A DNA stretch of 64,000 nucleotides, taken from Paracentrotus lividus (Eukaryota; Echinodermata; Echinoidea; Camarodonta; Echinidae). The stretch spans positions 36,094,421-36,158,420 of the forward strand of contig CALNVZ010003425.1 of assembly GCA_940671915.1 (NCBI GenBank), in the 5' to 3' direction. The translations under genes were made by a program, and so were the position numbers. How positions within the stretch are numbered: position 1 is the first letter of the stretch; each line of letters starts with the position of its first letter. The notes beneath the pieces are model-generated. The model was not told the DNA's origin. It did no database searches and saw nothing but the letters and a program-made list of their open reading frames with translations. Shown here one piece after another: positions 53,820-64,000 of this stretch.

Positions 53820-56800
53820 CTGAAAGGAGAAACAAAACTGGTGTAAAGTAGAGGTCCCAAAATATAGTGTTTTGAGAAAAACAAGATTCAAAATTAAAAC
53901 CTTTTCCATTTTTTTGTAACTTGATAGTAAAGTTTTTAAAACAGAATAATTCTTAAGAGATTCTTATTGAATATTTTCACAAAATTTTCACCAAAAAAAG
54001 ATTTGTTGTTTTAGAGTAAATTCCTCTTTAAAAAACATGATACAGATACAGCTTTTTACAAAGTCATAACACTTTCCAAAAGGGCAGCTCTAGTCTGGAA
54101 AAAGAACGTATCTCAACTCATGGTGCATTCTTCTGCAGCAAGAATTATGAATCTTATCAGGGTTACACTCTTTTGCATAACAAAAGATTTAAAAAAAAAA
54201 AATTAAATCCCCTGTAGAGAGTCATAAGTGTGTTTACTAACTTTCAAATAAAGTTAATTCCTCCTGGCTTTTGACAAACTATTCAGTTGCTTTTATAACT
54301 ATGTATTATTACATGTACTTACTCTTCATTTTGCCAAGTAACCTGAGAGCATTGATTTCAGCGAATGTACAGCCACCTATGAAGTACACCATTACAACTC
54401 TCTCTGAGGGAGGACCAGTCACTGAGCTGCTACCGGAATGACCTAATAATATAACAACATGATTTCATTCCAATTGTTTTATCAGTGTAATTTCAACAAG
54501 CTTTCTATACATGTACAAAAACTTGAAAAAAAATGAATTTAAAGTTTTGTGTGTTACATCTACATTTCATACGTATGGAAGTGTTGAACCATTCAATTCA
54601 TGGCGAGATAATTTATCTTGGAAATGTCAACTTCTTTTATAATTCAACATGGCATGATTAATTATATTTCATTATTCTTGGTTACATGAATTATCTTGCC
54701 ATATCAACTTTAGTAAAATAAAAGTTAAGAAGTCGACATGGCAATTCAAATATCTTTATCATTAATTACATGTATCCTAGATACCGTCATGACTATAGCA
54801 TGCAGAGAATGGGGTGTGGTTTGGTGTGGTTTAGGAAGTTATCTGACGGCTGGTCTCAGGCAGTTTAGGAACTAAATGTTTAATGTTAACTTTTACTGAT
54901 GAAAAATTTGGAGACTTCTATGAAGCATAGTTCGGTAATGGTTATGGTTAGGCTTAATATAGGTTTTCCCGCCCAAATTCATTAACATATTTGATCATCT
55001 GTTTTCATTTAATGTCTATTCAAATTCGTGAGTTTTATCCGACAGACCGAATTAAGTTATTTAATTTTGTGTTCATGGGCTGAAATTCATTTTAAGGCAC
55101 ACAAAGTAATGGATGCAAAGTTCAAATTCGGATATATGCATTTAATTTCATTATTTGTGCATTCAAATTAGTGCGAATTCGAATATACGGAATGAAATGT
55201 CGACAGGATGGAGACGAATTTGAATAGTTATTGCCGAATGTATATGCTCATTATGTGAAGTAGGGCAAATACGAAATCGATCACAACAATTGTTATTTTT
55301 CATGATTGAATACGATTTTTACTGGCAACATTTCGATGCATCAGCGTTTTTCCCAAAAATAAGTGATTAGTAAATTACGCGATGCGTAATATATGTCCCC
55401 GCCGATAATGTAAAATTCCCATTATATCACGATCAGTGCTATCACATAAGGCAAACAGAATCGAAATCGGGTAAAAAATGGCGAAGAAGTAGCATTTTGT
55501 AGCCAATGTACATATATGGTCAAAGTCAAGGTCAAAGGTCAAAGGGGTCAAAAGTCAAAATTCTGTGAAGAAGTTTTGTAGTCCTCACCTAGTGCTATCA
55601 CATAAAGCAAACAGAATCGAAATCGGATGAAAAATGGCGAAGGAGTAGCATTTTGTAGCCAATTAACAATATAGGTCAAAAATCAAGGATCAAAGGTCAA
55701 AGGTCAAAGGTCAAAATTCTGTGAAGAAGTTTTGTAGTCCTCACCTAGTGCTATCACATAAAGCAAACGGAATCGAAATCGGATGAAAATGGCGAAGGAG
55801 TAGCATTTTGTAGCCAATTAACAATATAGGTCAAAAATCAAGGTCAAAGGTCAAAGGTCAAAATTCTGTGAAGAAGTATTGTAGCCATCACCTAGTGCTA
55901 TCACATAAAGCAAACGGAATCGAAATCGGAAGAAAATTGGTGAAGGAATAGCATTTTGTAGCCAATGTACAATATAAGTATAAATCAAGGTCAAAGGTCA
56001 AAGGGGTCAAAAGTCAAAATTCTGTGAAGACTTTTTGTAGCCCTCACCTAGTGCTATCATATAAAGCAAACGGATGCGAAATCGGATGAAAAATGGCGAA
56101 GGAGTAGCATTTTGTAGCCAATTAACAATATAGGTCAAAAATGAAGGTCAAAGGTCAAAGGGGTCAAAAGTCAAAATTCCGTGAAGAAGTTTTGTAGCCC
56201 TCACCTAGTGCTATCATATAAAGCAAACAGAATCCAAATCGGATGAAAAATGGCGAAGGAGTAGCATTTTGTAGCCAATTAACAATATAGGTCAAAAATC
56301 AGGGTCAAAGGTCAAAGGTCAAAATTCTGTGAAGAAGTTTGGTAGCCATCACCTAGTGCTATCATATAAAGCAAACGGAATCGAAATCGGATGAAAAATG
56401 GCGAAGGAGTAGCAAATTGAAGATTTTGATCACATACGGACGGACGGACGGACGGATGGACGGACACACACACACACATACACACATACACACGTACGGA
56501 GCCCGTTTCATAGTTCCCTGCTCGAACTCGTTTGGCGGGACAATGAATGCCTCTCATATGCAATTGATTGACAAAACAACTAAATTGACCGGGAAACCTA
56601 TATATAAATAAGTAGTTTAAATGTTTACCTTTTACTGATGTAGACTTGTGTAATGCATAGTTTGGTCCTGGTAATAACTTTGTGACATCATCAAGACTAG
56701 CCCAGCTTCCTCTTGTGAGTACCTTTTAGTTAAAAAAAAGAAGATAATAATAAGATAATTGAAGGCTGACTTTCTAAACTTGTATGTTTTTTGTAAGATT

Positions 56801-59800
56801 TCCCAAAATGAATAAATTGTAATCTTCTGATACACTGAAGCCACATAGACACATGCTCTCACGTCGAAATTGAGTCCAGTAAAATTGCCTTGTTGTAATG
56901 GAATTTTGTTGAATCATTTTCCCTTCTCTCTGATATTATTGTTATCACACACAAAAAAAAGATTGTATAGAAATATACAATGTGCACATGTGTGTTGTAA
57001 TAATCACTGAAATTATGTTTTTAATACCTTGGTTTTTCTTGCTTTTCATCATCTAAACTCCCAAGAAATCTGACGAATACATTGTAGAAGCTCATTTATA
57101 TTGCACATGGGGTAAACAAAGTGCAAGTACATTATTAGACTATGCCAAAAGGTACATAGTGTTTACAGAGTACTAGACAGGTCATGACTCATATCAAATA
57201 ATAAAGTTCAACATTCTTCCGTTTCTCAGTAGATAAAAAATTTCTTATCTTCATATCGCTCTCAAACCAAAGTATCATTATCACTTTATATGATATTCGT
57301 GTAAATACAAATTTGATTCAACAAAGAAAAGGTAGGGATGAATAAACATGTATGTTTGAATTCCCTTTTGATTCATTCAATTAGAGACGATTAAAAATGT
57401 CCATTCAAACACTTACTGGTACCAAAGGTCAAAGGTTAATGATTCATTTGAATTTTTGTAGTCATACCACAATAGTCAGGAGAGATAAGCACATCAAATA
57501 CAGACAATGCTCTGGTATCATGATGCATGCATTTTATTTTCAATTATCATAGTGACATTTTGACACACTAGTAAAGCAGTCATGCCGCACATTTAAATAA
57601 ATAAATTAGACTTCCTAATGACATGGCACAGCAGGTGTGTTCATGGTTGAAACAATCATTTAAACAGGAACATAAATCATGATACACAACGCTAATACAA
57701 AACACAGAATACAATCATGAACATCCGTGCACCATTCAAGGTCTAAAATTGAACGCTGATTATACGTGCATTGTCTTTAAATTTCCCGCTCTCAGCGCAG
57801 CTTACTGCATTTGCAATGGTCATTAAGCTGATTACCTTTCAAAACGCATCTTTTTTGGCGTTTAAATTTTCTCAGAATGGAGATATGAAAGACGTTAACA
57901 TTTATGACAGTGAATTGGAAACCATGAACGGACCCTTTGTTTTTCTATATGTTTGTATTTTGTGATTGCGCTTTGTATCATAATTCTTATTCCTGTTAAC
58001 AATTTTTTCAACCATAAAAAATGCACCCAGTAACAACTGGACATGCATTTGTTGTGCAGTTCTCTGTATCAGGTCTGCTAAGATTTCACAAAATATTCTT
58101 GCAAAGGATGCGGGATGGTTCATGTTGTTTTTTTTCAGGCATGGAGGAGCAAAGTGGTCGAACTCTTGCTACGGTCATGTTGAAACACAAAGATTCACAG
58201 GAGTTAGCAACCGCCCAACAAATGCTGCGGGACACAAAACTTGCAAAAACATGCACAACCAGTTTTGACCATAATGAGGATAGCACAAAGAATAAAGTAT
58301 ATCCCACAAAAAGCAAGACCTGAATACCCGTAGTCATTTTCCCAGTGAAAGCAAGCAGTTAATGAATTATCATGTGCATCATATTAAAGTTTGCTTTGTC
58401 TACTTTCTTTTGACACCTAATACAATACAAAAGAGTCAAACATGGATGAACAAGAGGATTTTGAAATTCAAATGTTGATTTTAATTTGCACAATATCAAA
58501 GCAATAGGAATCACACAGGATTCCCGCAGAAAGGGACAACCTTTTGTATTCACTATCAATGTGAGATTTGATGAATGGAACTTTACAAAGGACATAAAAG
58601 AAATGCTAATGAACCATCACTTTGTTCGGCAAGTTAACTCGCATCCTTCAAAGTCCCTCCCATTCAGTTCCTGTATAGATTAAAATTTGCAATTTGATTT
58701 TAAATGCTTCTTATTCAGGAATGCATGGCTCTTTCAAATAGTTTTAAGTGTCATCAGAAAATAGAAATTAAACCTAATTTAATAGAAATTAAATTAGGTG
58801 TCATCAGACAAAAGACAATTTGTGTTTTTTTTTATTCAAAATGAGAAATAAATTTTTCAAAAAAGAATACAAGAGAAATATTGAACTTTAAAATAATCAT
58901 TAATACATTATTTGCTTGCATTCACAGAGAAAAATGTCCGGCATTTTGAGTTCTTTTTCTGGGACACCCAATATGATTCTTACCTATTCTACTAATCGGC
59001 ATGTGATGGGAGTATAAGCACCACTGAATACATACGACATGTCATTAGGATCCTTGAGATTGACTTCTAAACCCTAAACCAATATGATTCTTACCTGTTC
59101 TACTAATCGGCATGTGATGGGAGTATAAGCACCGCTGAATACATACGACATGTCATTAGGATCCTTGAGATTGACTTCTGAAGCTTTGGGAATCTGTGGA
59201 AACAGTTTTTCATACATTTCTTGTTTTAAATGTAACCAGTATTTCAAATACAAAAAGAGAGAACCGACCTGATTAATTTCTGGAAAATTAAACACATAGG
59301 ACTATATTTTTTCAGATTGTGGTATCTTAAAAATCTACAGCAGACTGTAGAATGCATCCTCAACATTTTAGACCTTTGAAATTAAGTCCACATGAACATC
59401 TTCATTACCATTAAAACATCTTAATATAGTGTGTGATGGCAAGGATTTCTAATTGGCCATTCCAATCCTTCTTCTACACACTTTCACCCCACTTTATTAT
59501 AAGGACTTGAGGGGAGATGCATTTGTTCATGAGCATCTTAAATTACCACAAGTACAAAAACATGTATAAATCTTCGTTAAAACTAAAACTTTATTCAGGA
59601 TAGCTAAAGTAAGAAAAACTAAATAGACCAAATTAGATGAACCATTGTTTTATAAGATAATATTTCACTTTGAACTGTAACCCACTAGGTTGAGTTTTCT
59701 TGAGAGTTGTCTGAAGCCCGCCCTCTTCATGGCCTTGTCCGCTACGCCACTGATCTTATTAGTCACTCCGGAGACGGACATCTTTGCCATGTTGATCTCC

Positions 59801-62800
59801 ACTGGCTGCTGCTCAACAAACAGACCTAGTTTCTTCAGGTTGGCAAAGGTTAGCATGTGGTCATAGCCATGACTCTGCAGAAAGTGTCTTTGTAGTGTCT
59901 GGTATTCCTTGCTAGGTAGACCTGAATGATATAAGATTGTAAGAGGTATAAAAGTTGAGTAAAAAAAAAATTGTCACGTTAGCAGAACCTCTTGAGAGAT
60001 CAAGTTAAGTTGGAGGAAAACGTAGAAGGAACTAGACTAAGGGTATAAACCCCAAATCAACTGGGAAGCAGACAGTAAAGGTAGGACAGAACTAAAACAA
60101 GAGTGCTGCAGTGAAACGTAGAGATGCCAACCCTACAGAATAATTAGAACATTAGATATTAGAATGTGGATAACACAAATCGCTTATGAGAAGTCATTCA
60201 GTTCAGCTGTTTAAAATATTGGTGATATTCCTGTTCTAATTTCTAATGTTATAATTATTCCGTAAGGTTGGCATCTCTGGAAATGGCAGGGGATAAGAGT
60301 AAAGGACGTTGCACAGTTATGTTTCTGCGCATCTTGACCGCGCATCCTGGGCGCGTATCGTTGCTGCGTCACAATGGCAAATATTCAGCACTCATAAGCG
60401 ATCCAGCGCTCAGCGAGTTAAAAGAAATGAACTTTATAAAGATGTTATATAAGGCCTTCTTTTGGTCATTATTTACCTACTTGCAGAGATATACAAATTT
60501 ATACAGCATTTATGTTGGTGCGTGTTAATGTTATTCTAGAGATTGCAATGGATATAACATGAATTGTAAATGTTTGGGAGCAGGAATTTGAAAAATTCGT
60601 AATTTAGATAGAGTTTCCACATTTTTGCATATTTTGGGCGACTTTCGGTGTTTTTCAAGCAGACAGGTCACTATTACGGCGCCAATATTTTGAAAACGAG
60701 CACATGGACCCCCATTATTTAATGTTCCTACTCCTTTAGTATACATTCCTCTACAACTTGGCAAATTTTGATGAAATTGACATGGATTTTGAATAAAGTG
60801 CAGCTTAAAAGGTACTTTTTAAATTTCCTGTAGATTTCAAGCCTCTAAGACTTGTATTTTGTAATTTTACACATCATTGTAGCAACATGAAGGCACTGCT
60901 GTCTCGAAAAGTGCAGGTTATCCAATTTAAACAATATCCCCATATTTGGTATACACTTCGCAACAAATCTGGAAGGTTTGATAAAGTAAAGGTGATTTTA
61001 ACTCGTTAGTTGAAATCGCCAGGTCTAACAGAGGAAATATTCTTAAATTATGCGTACTTTACATGCCTTCCATATATGGCAACTTCAAAGTCCCGTAGCA
61101 AAAAATCTAGCACATGAACCTATATCATTTTTGTCATTTTTGGAATACATAGATACCAAAGTAACTCTGTGCAAAATTTGGTGAAAATGACATGGACTTC
61201 GTTTTAACTGCGCAACGTCCTTAAATGGAGAGATGTTACAATCAACATCGGAACATAGAAAGATATTTGGATAGATAAGTAGATTGAAAAGAAGTAGATT
61301 TGAACTTACCAGTCTGTGTAAGCGAGAGTAGACACATTAATCTAAGAGTCCTTGTCATGCTCATCTATATGCAACGGTGAAAAGAAAGAATAATGTCTTT
61401 AAATATATTAGTCATTAAAAAAAAAATCATCAATTTACACAGATTAAGCAACCAAACTCCTGAAAAGGATTATTTCACGATAAAAGAAAGAAAAAAAAAA
61501 GAAAAAAAGACACAAACACATTTATTTTAAAGATCCAAGATTTCTATTAAAACAAAATAGTTCCTCAGCCTTTAATTAGACAAGTGTAGGTAATGGAATT
61601 TATCCCCATTATTGACACATTTGAGAAATTACAATAATAATAATGATATAAATAATACTTGTTTCTTTAAAGCACTTTACCAATTATGAACAATGCAGTA
61701 ACATTACAGTATCATTAAAGCGTTGATTTCTAATATCTATTTTTTTACTTTCAACCTTCGTAAAATAAAAAGATATAAATAGACAGAAAGACTAAAGTTT
61801 TAATATCCAACAACGTGTTTTGTATCTTAAATCTTACTGAGCTAAAAGGATTAAACAACAAAAGTGATCGGTAGCTAATATTTGTAACGTAGGAACAAAC
61901 AACTTATGGACAGATTAACAGAAAGAATTTGCAGAATTTTTAATAGAGCACAGATAGCATACCACCATACCACAATACGAGAAATAATATCACATTACAT
62001 CACAGATGGTTGTCCTGAAATTCTACATGCACAGGAAAGTAACAAATCAACCTTCATGCAACTACACATCACTAGCAGCAATATTTTCACAATATCTATA
62101 TTACTTTTAACCGTTTCTTTCATAGCATTCAAAATAATATTAACATTGTGACAATTTATTTCACTTTTCAGCTCAAGCAAAGTGACAGAAAAAAATATAT
62201 ATACACAAGGATTAAATCATCACAAATAAAAACACTACATGTATGTATTCAACACTTTCATGCATAAACAAAGACTTTAGATTCCCAAACATAATTTTTG
62301 TTCCAATATGGATGCACTTTTTCTAAGCATGCTTTTCACAGAACTCTATTTAGCATCCACGATATGACCCAATTGCTTAAATACCACCAATAAGTTGCAA
62401 ATATGAAGAAGAAAAAAAAGAAAATGGGGGAAGGGGGAGAAGTTTCTCTCTGAAAGTGTTTTGCTATGTATTGTCCTTTTAACATTTTCAAGGATGCCAG
62501 TTGCTTTTACCCACTGGGCCTAAAAAGAAGCCAAGAAAAGGCCCCATATGTGCTGTAACATATCAATCCCCTAAAAGGCTGAAATTTGAAGGCACCAGGG
62601 TTTAAGTCAAGTTTAATTTACCAACAATTAGAAAGTTTGGAATATTTCCTTGGTTCAAATAGTGTTTAATACAAGAAATGTTCACAGGCATCTTTCTGGT
62701 GATTATGAGCCGATGGATCACTTGTACACTTAAAATGTTGTCACCTAGCTGGCAGAAGGGGTGCCCTTTTGCCAGCTAGGGTAACAATGTCCTTCTTGCA

Positions 62801-63904
62801 ATTCACACCAACCTTGATAAGCTCACTCTGAAATAGCACACATCAAGAAAGTAGAGCAGAAATATAAAGACATAGAAATATTGGACAAATTTTTACAAAC
62901 AAGAATACAAGTGTACACCCTGTAGATAAACCAACACCATGGATTGAAAGGGAACAATGGTAAATTCAAACTCTAAAGCTCAATTGAGTTCTTGTAACAG
63001 GAAGTAAATTGTAAAGACTTACATGTAGTTTTAAATATTGTTGCATCAACATATAAATACACCTCCACCAGATTTTTGTATGGTTATTATGGACCTGATT
63101 ATTTTGACCTAACGATACAGATACAGATATGTTTCATGCATGATTTGAGGTAATATTTGGAGGAAATAATGGACAGGCTAGTCAAATTGAGTCAGCAAGA
63201 TCGCCAAGATACCTTGGAATTATATTTGTTTTCAGTGAAAAATGTTATTCAATTTTGATAGGGAATATGTAATAACATACTAATTTCCTATCCAATTTAA
63301 GACTTAAAAGACAGACCAATCAACAAAAATTAACATAGTTAAACTTATCAAGAGTATTCCCTAAAATAAATTGATAGCATATTTCATATCTGTAATATAA
63401 TTTTAGAAAAAATCTTTATTAAATTGAATTGAATGATAAGTAGTATAAGTCATACCTGCTTGTCAATCTGTTCCTCTACAAATGTGTAGTTATCTTTCAT
63501 ATTAAATCCTTCAAGCATCGCTATAAATACAGACAAAAAGAAAAGCATCAAATGTATTTACAAACAAGTGATAAATTGCAGAAGTTATTAATATCTTTGA
63601 GTCACTCATGAATGTCAATCTATTTTTCCTAAGCCTTGCTTTGGAAAGATAGCTAGATCAAGATCTGATTTGAATGTGATATTTCCCCCATCATCTTAAC
63701 CAACAATTATTATTTGCTTAATATTAGTGCATGATGGCGATAGTGTCTTACTAGTAGTTTCTTTAAGTACATGAATTGATTGATCAAAGCTGTACACCAA
63801 ATTGAGAGAAGCTTGAATCAACTCACCATGCTCAGTTTGGAGGTGTTCATCAAAATCAAGCTGAGTAGACTTCTTGTCCATAATTACTTCACAAGCTCCT
63901 ACGT
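53743..63904 (-). CDS. VPS33B: VPS33B, last eight coding exons (5' part outside the window)
   Basis: SM (Sec1/Munc18) family protein; in animals VPS33B pairs with VIPAS39 in a complex that controls endosome-lysosome and apical membrane traffic. Exons are 63904-63827, 63520-63456, 61364-61310, 59921-59686, 59193-59095, 56722-56629, 54442-54323 and 53819-53743. They join in frame to about 273 residues, the C-terminal 45% of a protein of about 617 in human. Recognisable segments are the [10 protein letters not shown] region, [10 protein letters not shown], a [17 protein letters not shown] block, [19 protein letters not shown] and the final [15 protein letters not shown]. This matches VPS33B better than VPS33A. 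The protein ends SIKDPC. Confidence 0.95.
54323..54442 (-). CDS. VPS33B: VPS33B exon with the GGCTFAE motif
   Basis: 40 codons, (G)[15 protein letters not shown] through [19 protein letters not shown] and KMK. GGCTF(S/A)EI is a conserved strand of SM proteins. Donor AAGA then GTAAGT, phase 1. Confidence 0.95.
54443..55434. other. VPS33B intron, first part, no feature
   Basis: AT-rich intron sequence. No exon or repeat is seen before the tandem array. Confidence 0.5.
55435..56500. repeat. seven-unit tandem repeat rich in AGGTCA half sites, in a VPS33B intron
   Basis: Units of about 150-158 bp repeat seven times. Each has GTGCTATCA(C/T)ATAAAGC, GAAATCGGATGAAAAATGGCG, TAGCATTTTGTAGCCAAT and CAAGGTCAAAGGTCAAA. 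It ends with (CGGA)n and (CA)n tracts at 56437-56495. AGGTCAAAGGTCA is a direct repeat of the nuclear-receptor half site with one spacer base. This array has the same logic as the one at 52116-52702 in reverse orientation. Confidence 0.9.
56629..56722 (-). CDS. VPS33B: VPS33B exon
   Basis: [19 protein letters not shown] through HKSTSVK plus one base. Acceptor AACTAAAAG, donor AAAG then GTAAAC. It follows the LVEQ block in the family (EQVLERRSWQGLDEV in human). Confidence 0.95.
56723..59094. other. VPS33B intron with a dead exon copy
   Basis: AT-rich 2.4-kb intron. Near its 5' side lies the exon duplicate at 58968-59068. Open frames on the plus strand at 57771-57965, 58021-58323 and 58486-58683 encode protein-like stretches (for example [20 protein letters not shown]), but I cannot connect them to a known gene. 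Confidence 0.45.
58968..59068 (-). pseudogene. 101-bp duplicate of a VPS33B exon with an in-frame stop
   Basis: Bases 58968-59068 match 59079-59179 at 99 of 101 positions, offset 111 bp. The copy keeps the donor (GTAAGA) but lacks the first 14 bases of the exon and its normal acceptor; a substitute GGTTTAG precedes it. One change makes CAG to TAG in the last codon (LVE-stop); the other is silent (AGT/AGC). If spliced in, it would end the protein before the SM C-terminus. The high identity implies a recent duplication or an assembly artefact. Confidence 0.85.
59095..59193 (-). CDS. VPS33B: VPS33B exon with YVFSGAYTP
   Basis: 33 codons, [16 protein letters not shown] through [17 protein letters not shown], phase 0 at both ends. 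Acceptor GTTTCCACAG, donor CAG then GTAAGA. YVFSGAY is strongly conserved in VPS33B. Confidence 0.96.
59194..59685. other. VPS33B intron
   Basis: AT-rich, 492 bp, no feature seen. Confidence 0.6.
59686..59921 (-). CDS. VPS33B: VPS33B exon, long central segment
   Basis: 79 codons, (G)[18 protein letters not shown] through a Met/Lys-rich linker to RQLSRKLNL. The acceptor is ATCATTCAG. The donor is weak (CTA then GTGGGT), chosen because it joins KLNL to IPK as in human VPS33B (KKLNLIPR). The alternative read-through adds a few residues and a stop. Confidence 0.9.
60119..60280. mobile_element. MITE with GAGATGCCAACC ends, in a VPS33B intron
   Basis: Left end GAGATGCCAACCCTACAGAA and right end TTCCGTAAGGTTGGCATCTC are near complements; the next bases (TAATTA) also pair. 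About 160 bp, no coding capacity. Confidence 0.75.
60304..61191. mobile_element. about 0.9-kb element with AGGACGTTGC ends, in a VPS33B intron
   Basis: The left end is AGGACGTTGCACAGTTA near 60304 and the right end is TAACTGCGCAACGTCCT near 61217, complements with one mismatch and flanked by TAA. The interior has three degenerate repeats around words like GTATACATTCCTC, ACAACTTGGCAAATTTTGATG and AAATTGACATGGA. It has no transposase. Confidence 0.65.
61310..61364 (-). CDS. VPS33B: VPS33B short exon
   Basis: 18 codons plus one base, [18 protein letters not shown], phase 0 acceptor (GCATATAG). [10 protein letters not shown] matches the VPS33B family sequence exactly where expected after the EEQIDKQ exon. 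Donor ACTG then GTAAGT. Confidence 0.93.
61365..63455. other. VPS33B intron of 2.1 kb
   Basis: AT-rich, with a compact hairpin at 62744-62780 (CCTAGCTGGCAGAAGGG against CCCTTTTGCCAGCTAGG, three-base loop). An apparent acceptor at 62831 leads into an exon-like run that I rejected. Confidence 0.5.
62744..62780. repeat. 17-bp-arm hairpin with a 3-base loop
   Basis: The arms pair at 16 of 17 positions around GTG. Flanking bases (TTGTCAC and GTAACAA) also partly pair, extending the stem. It may be the core of a MITE or a strong intronic RNA hairpin. Confidence 0.75.
63456..63520 (-). CDS. VPS33B: VPS33B exon
   Basis: 21 codons plus two bases, (A)[21 protein letters not shown]; acceptor ATTTATAG, donor CAG then GTATGA. 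It matches EHALLEGFN in the family. Confidence 0.94.
63827..63904 (-). CDS. VPS33B: VPS33B exon, first in the window
   Basis: (H)[19 protein letters not shown] through HLQTEH plus one base; acceptor CCAACAG, donor CATG then GTGAGT. It matches human HIGACESIMKKKT and is in the middle of the SM domain. The upstream exons lie beyond position 64000. Confidence 0.93.
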
Positions 63905-64000
63905 CTGTTGGACAGCAAAATACATTATTAACCATATCGGACAACTAAGATATGTGACTTTCACATTTTATTGACCCACTTTGATAAACTTTAAAAAAAG

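Noticed and set aside
55435..56500. Regular array that could be taken for a CRISPR
   Set aside because: Units of 150 bp are repeated in full with no unique spacers; it is an interspersed tandem repeat in an animal intron.
62746..62830. Exon-like run on the minus strand after an acceptor (TATTTCAG), [19 protein letters not shown]
   Set aside because: VPS33B reads directly from EEQIDKQ to the [10 protein letters not shown] exon in frame, leaving no place for it, and the run ends in a hairpin and a stop with no suitable donor.

Overview
The window is eukaryotic nuclear DNA: AT-rich, intron-rich and full of small inverted-repeat elements. Spliced genes, a vertebrate-like lamin intron pattern, many marine-invertebrate-type repeats (tracts of TGACCTTTGACC, CGGA runs, frequent TACATGTA and AGGCCTA palindromes) suggest a marine invertebrate deuterostome. 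An echinoderm is my best guess; this is inference from repeat texture and not proven. There is no sign of bacterial or viral genes, and I found no tRNA, rRNA or CRISPR.

Layout. Positions 1 to about 16,440 hold no recognisable gene, only repeats: a 290-bp tandem repeat, several terminal-inverted-repeat elements, a 200-bp-arm fold-back, and an array of GGTCTAAT units. At 16,646-21,209 (+ strand) there is a five-exon gene for an unrecognised, probably N-myristoylated, very acidic protein of 355 or 362 residues. Its last coding exon is duplicated, giving two alternative C-termini. From 49,109 down to 25,478 (- strand) lies a complete ten-exon nuclear lamin gene (567 residues, head, rod, NLS, Ig-fold tail, CaaX box CTLM). 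From beyond the right edge down to 53,743 (- strand) lie the last eight coding exons of VPS33B, an SM-family membrane-trafficking protein; its 5' exons are outside the window.

The acidic gene and lamin converge. Lamin and VPS33B run in tandem, with 4.6 kb between the VPS33B stop and the lamin start codon, filled with repeats. The genes have no known common pathway; the lamin acts at the inner nuclear membrane and VPS33B at endosomes.

The most striking shared property is local exon duplication in all three genes. The acidic gene has two intact alternative last exons. Lamin has two decayed copies of the start of its Ig-fold exon within the preceding intron. VPS33B has a 101-bp copy of one exon, 99 of 101 bases identical, that carries an in-frame TAG and an intact donor site. 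Other notable items are a dispersed element bounded by TGTCCGGAC palindromes (three places), a 3.3-kb fold-back element in lamin intron 2, two arrays rich in AGGTCA-type nuclear-receptor half sites, and lamin exon 8, which equals human LMNA exons 8 plus 9 in length.
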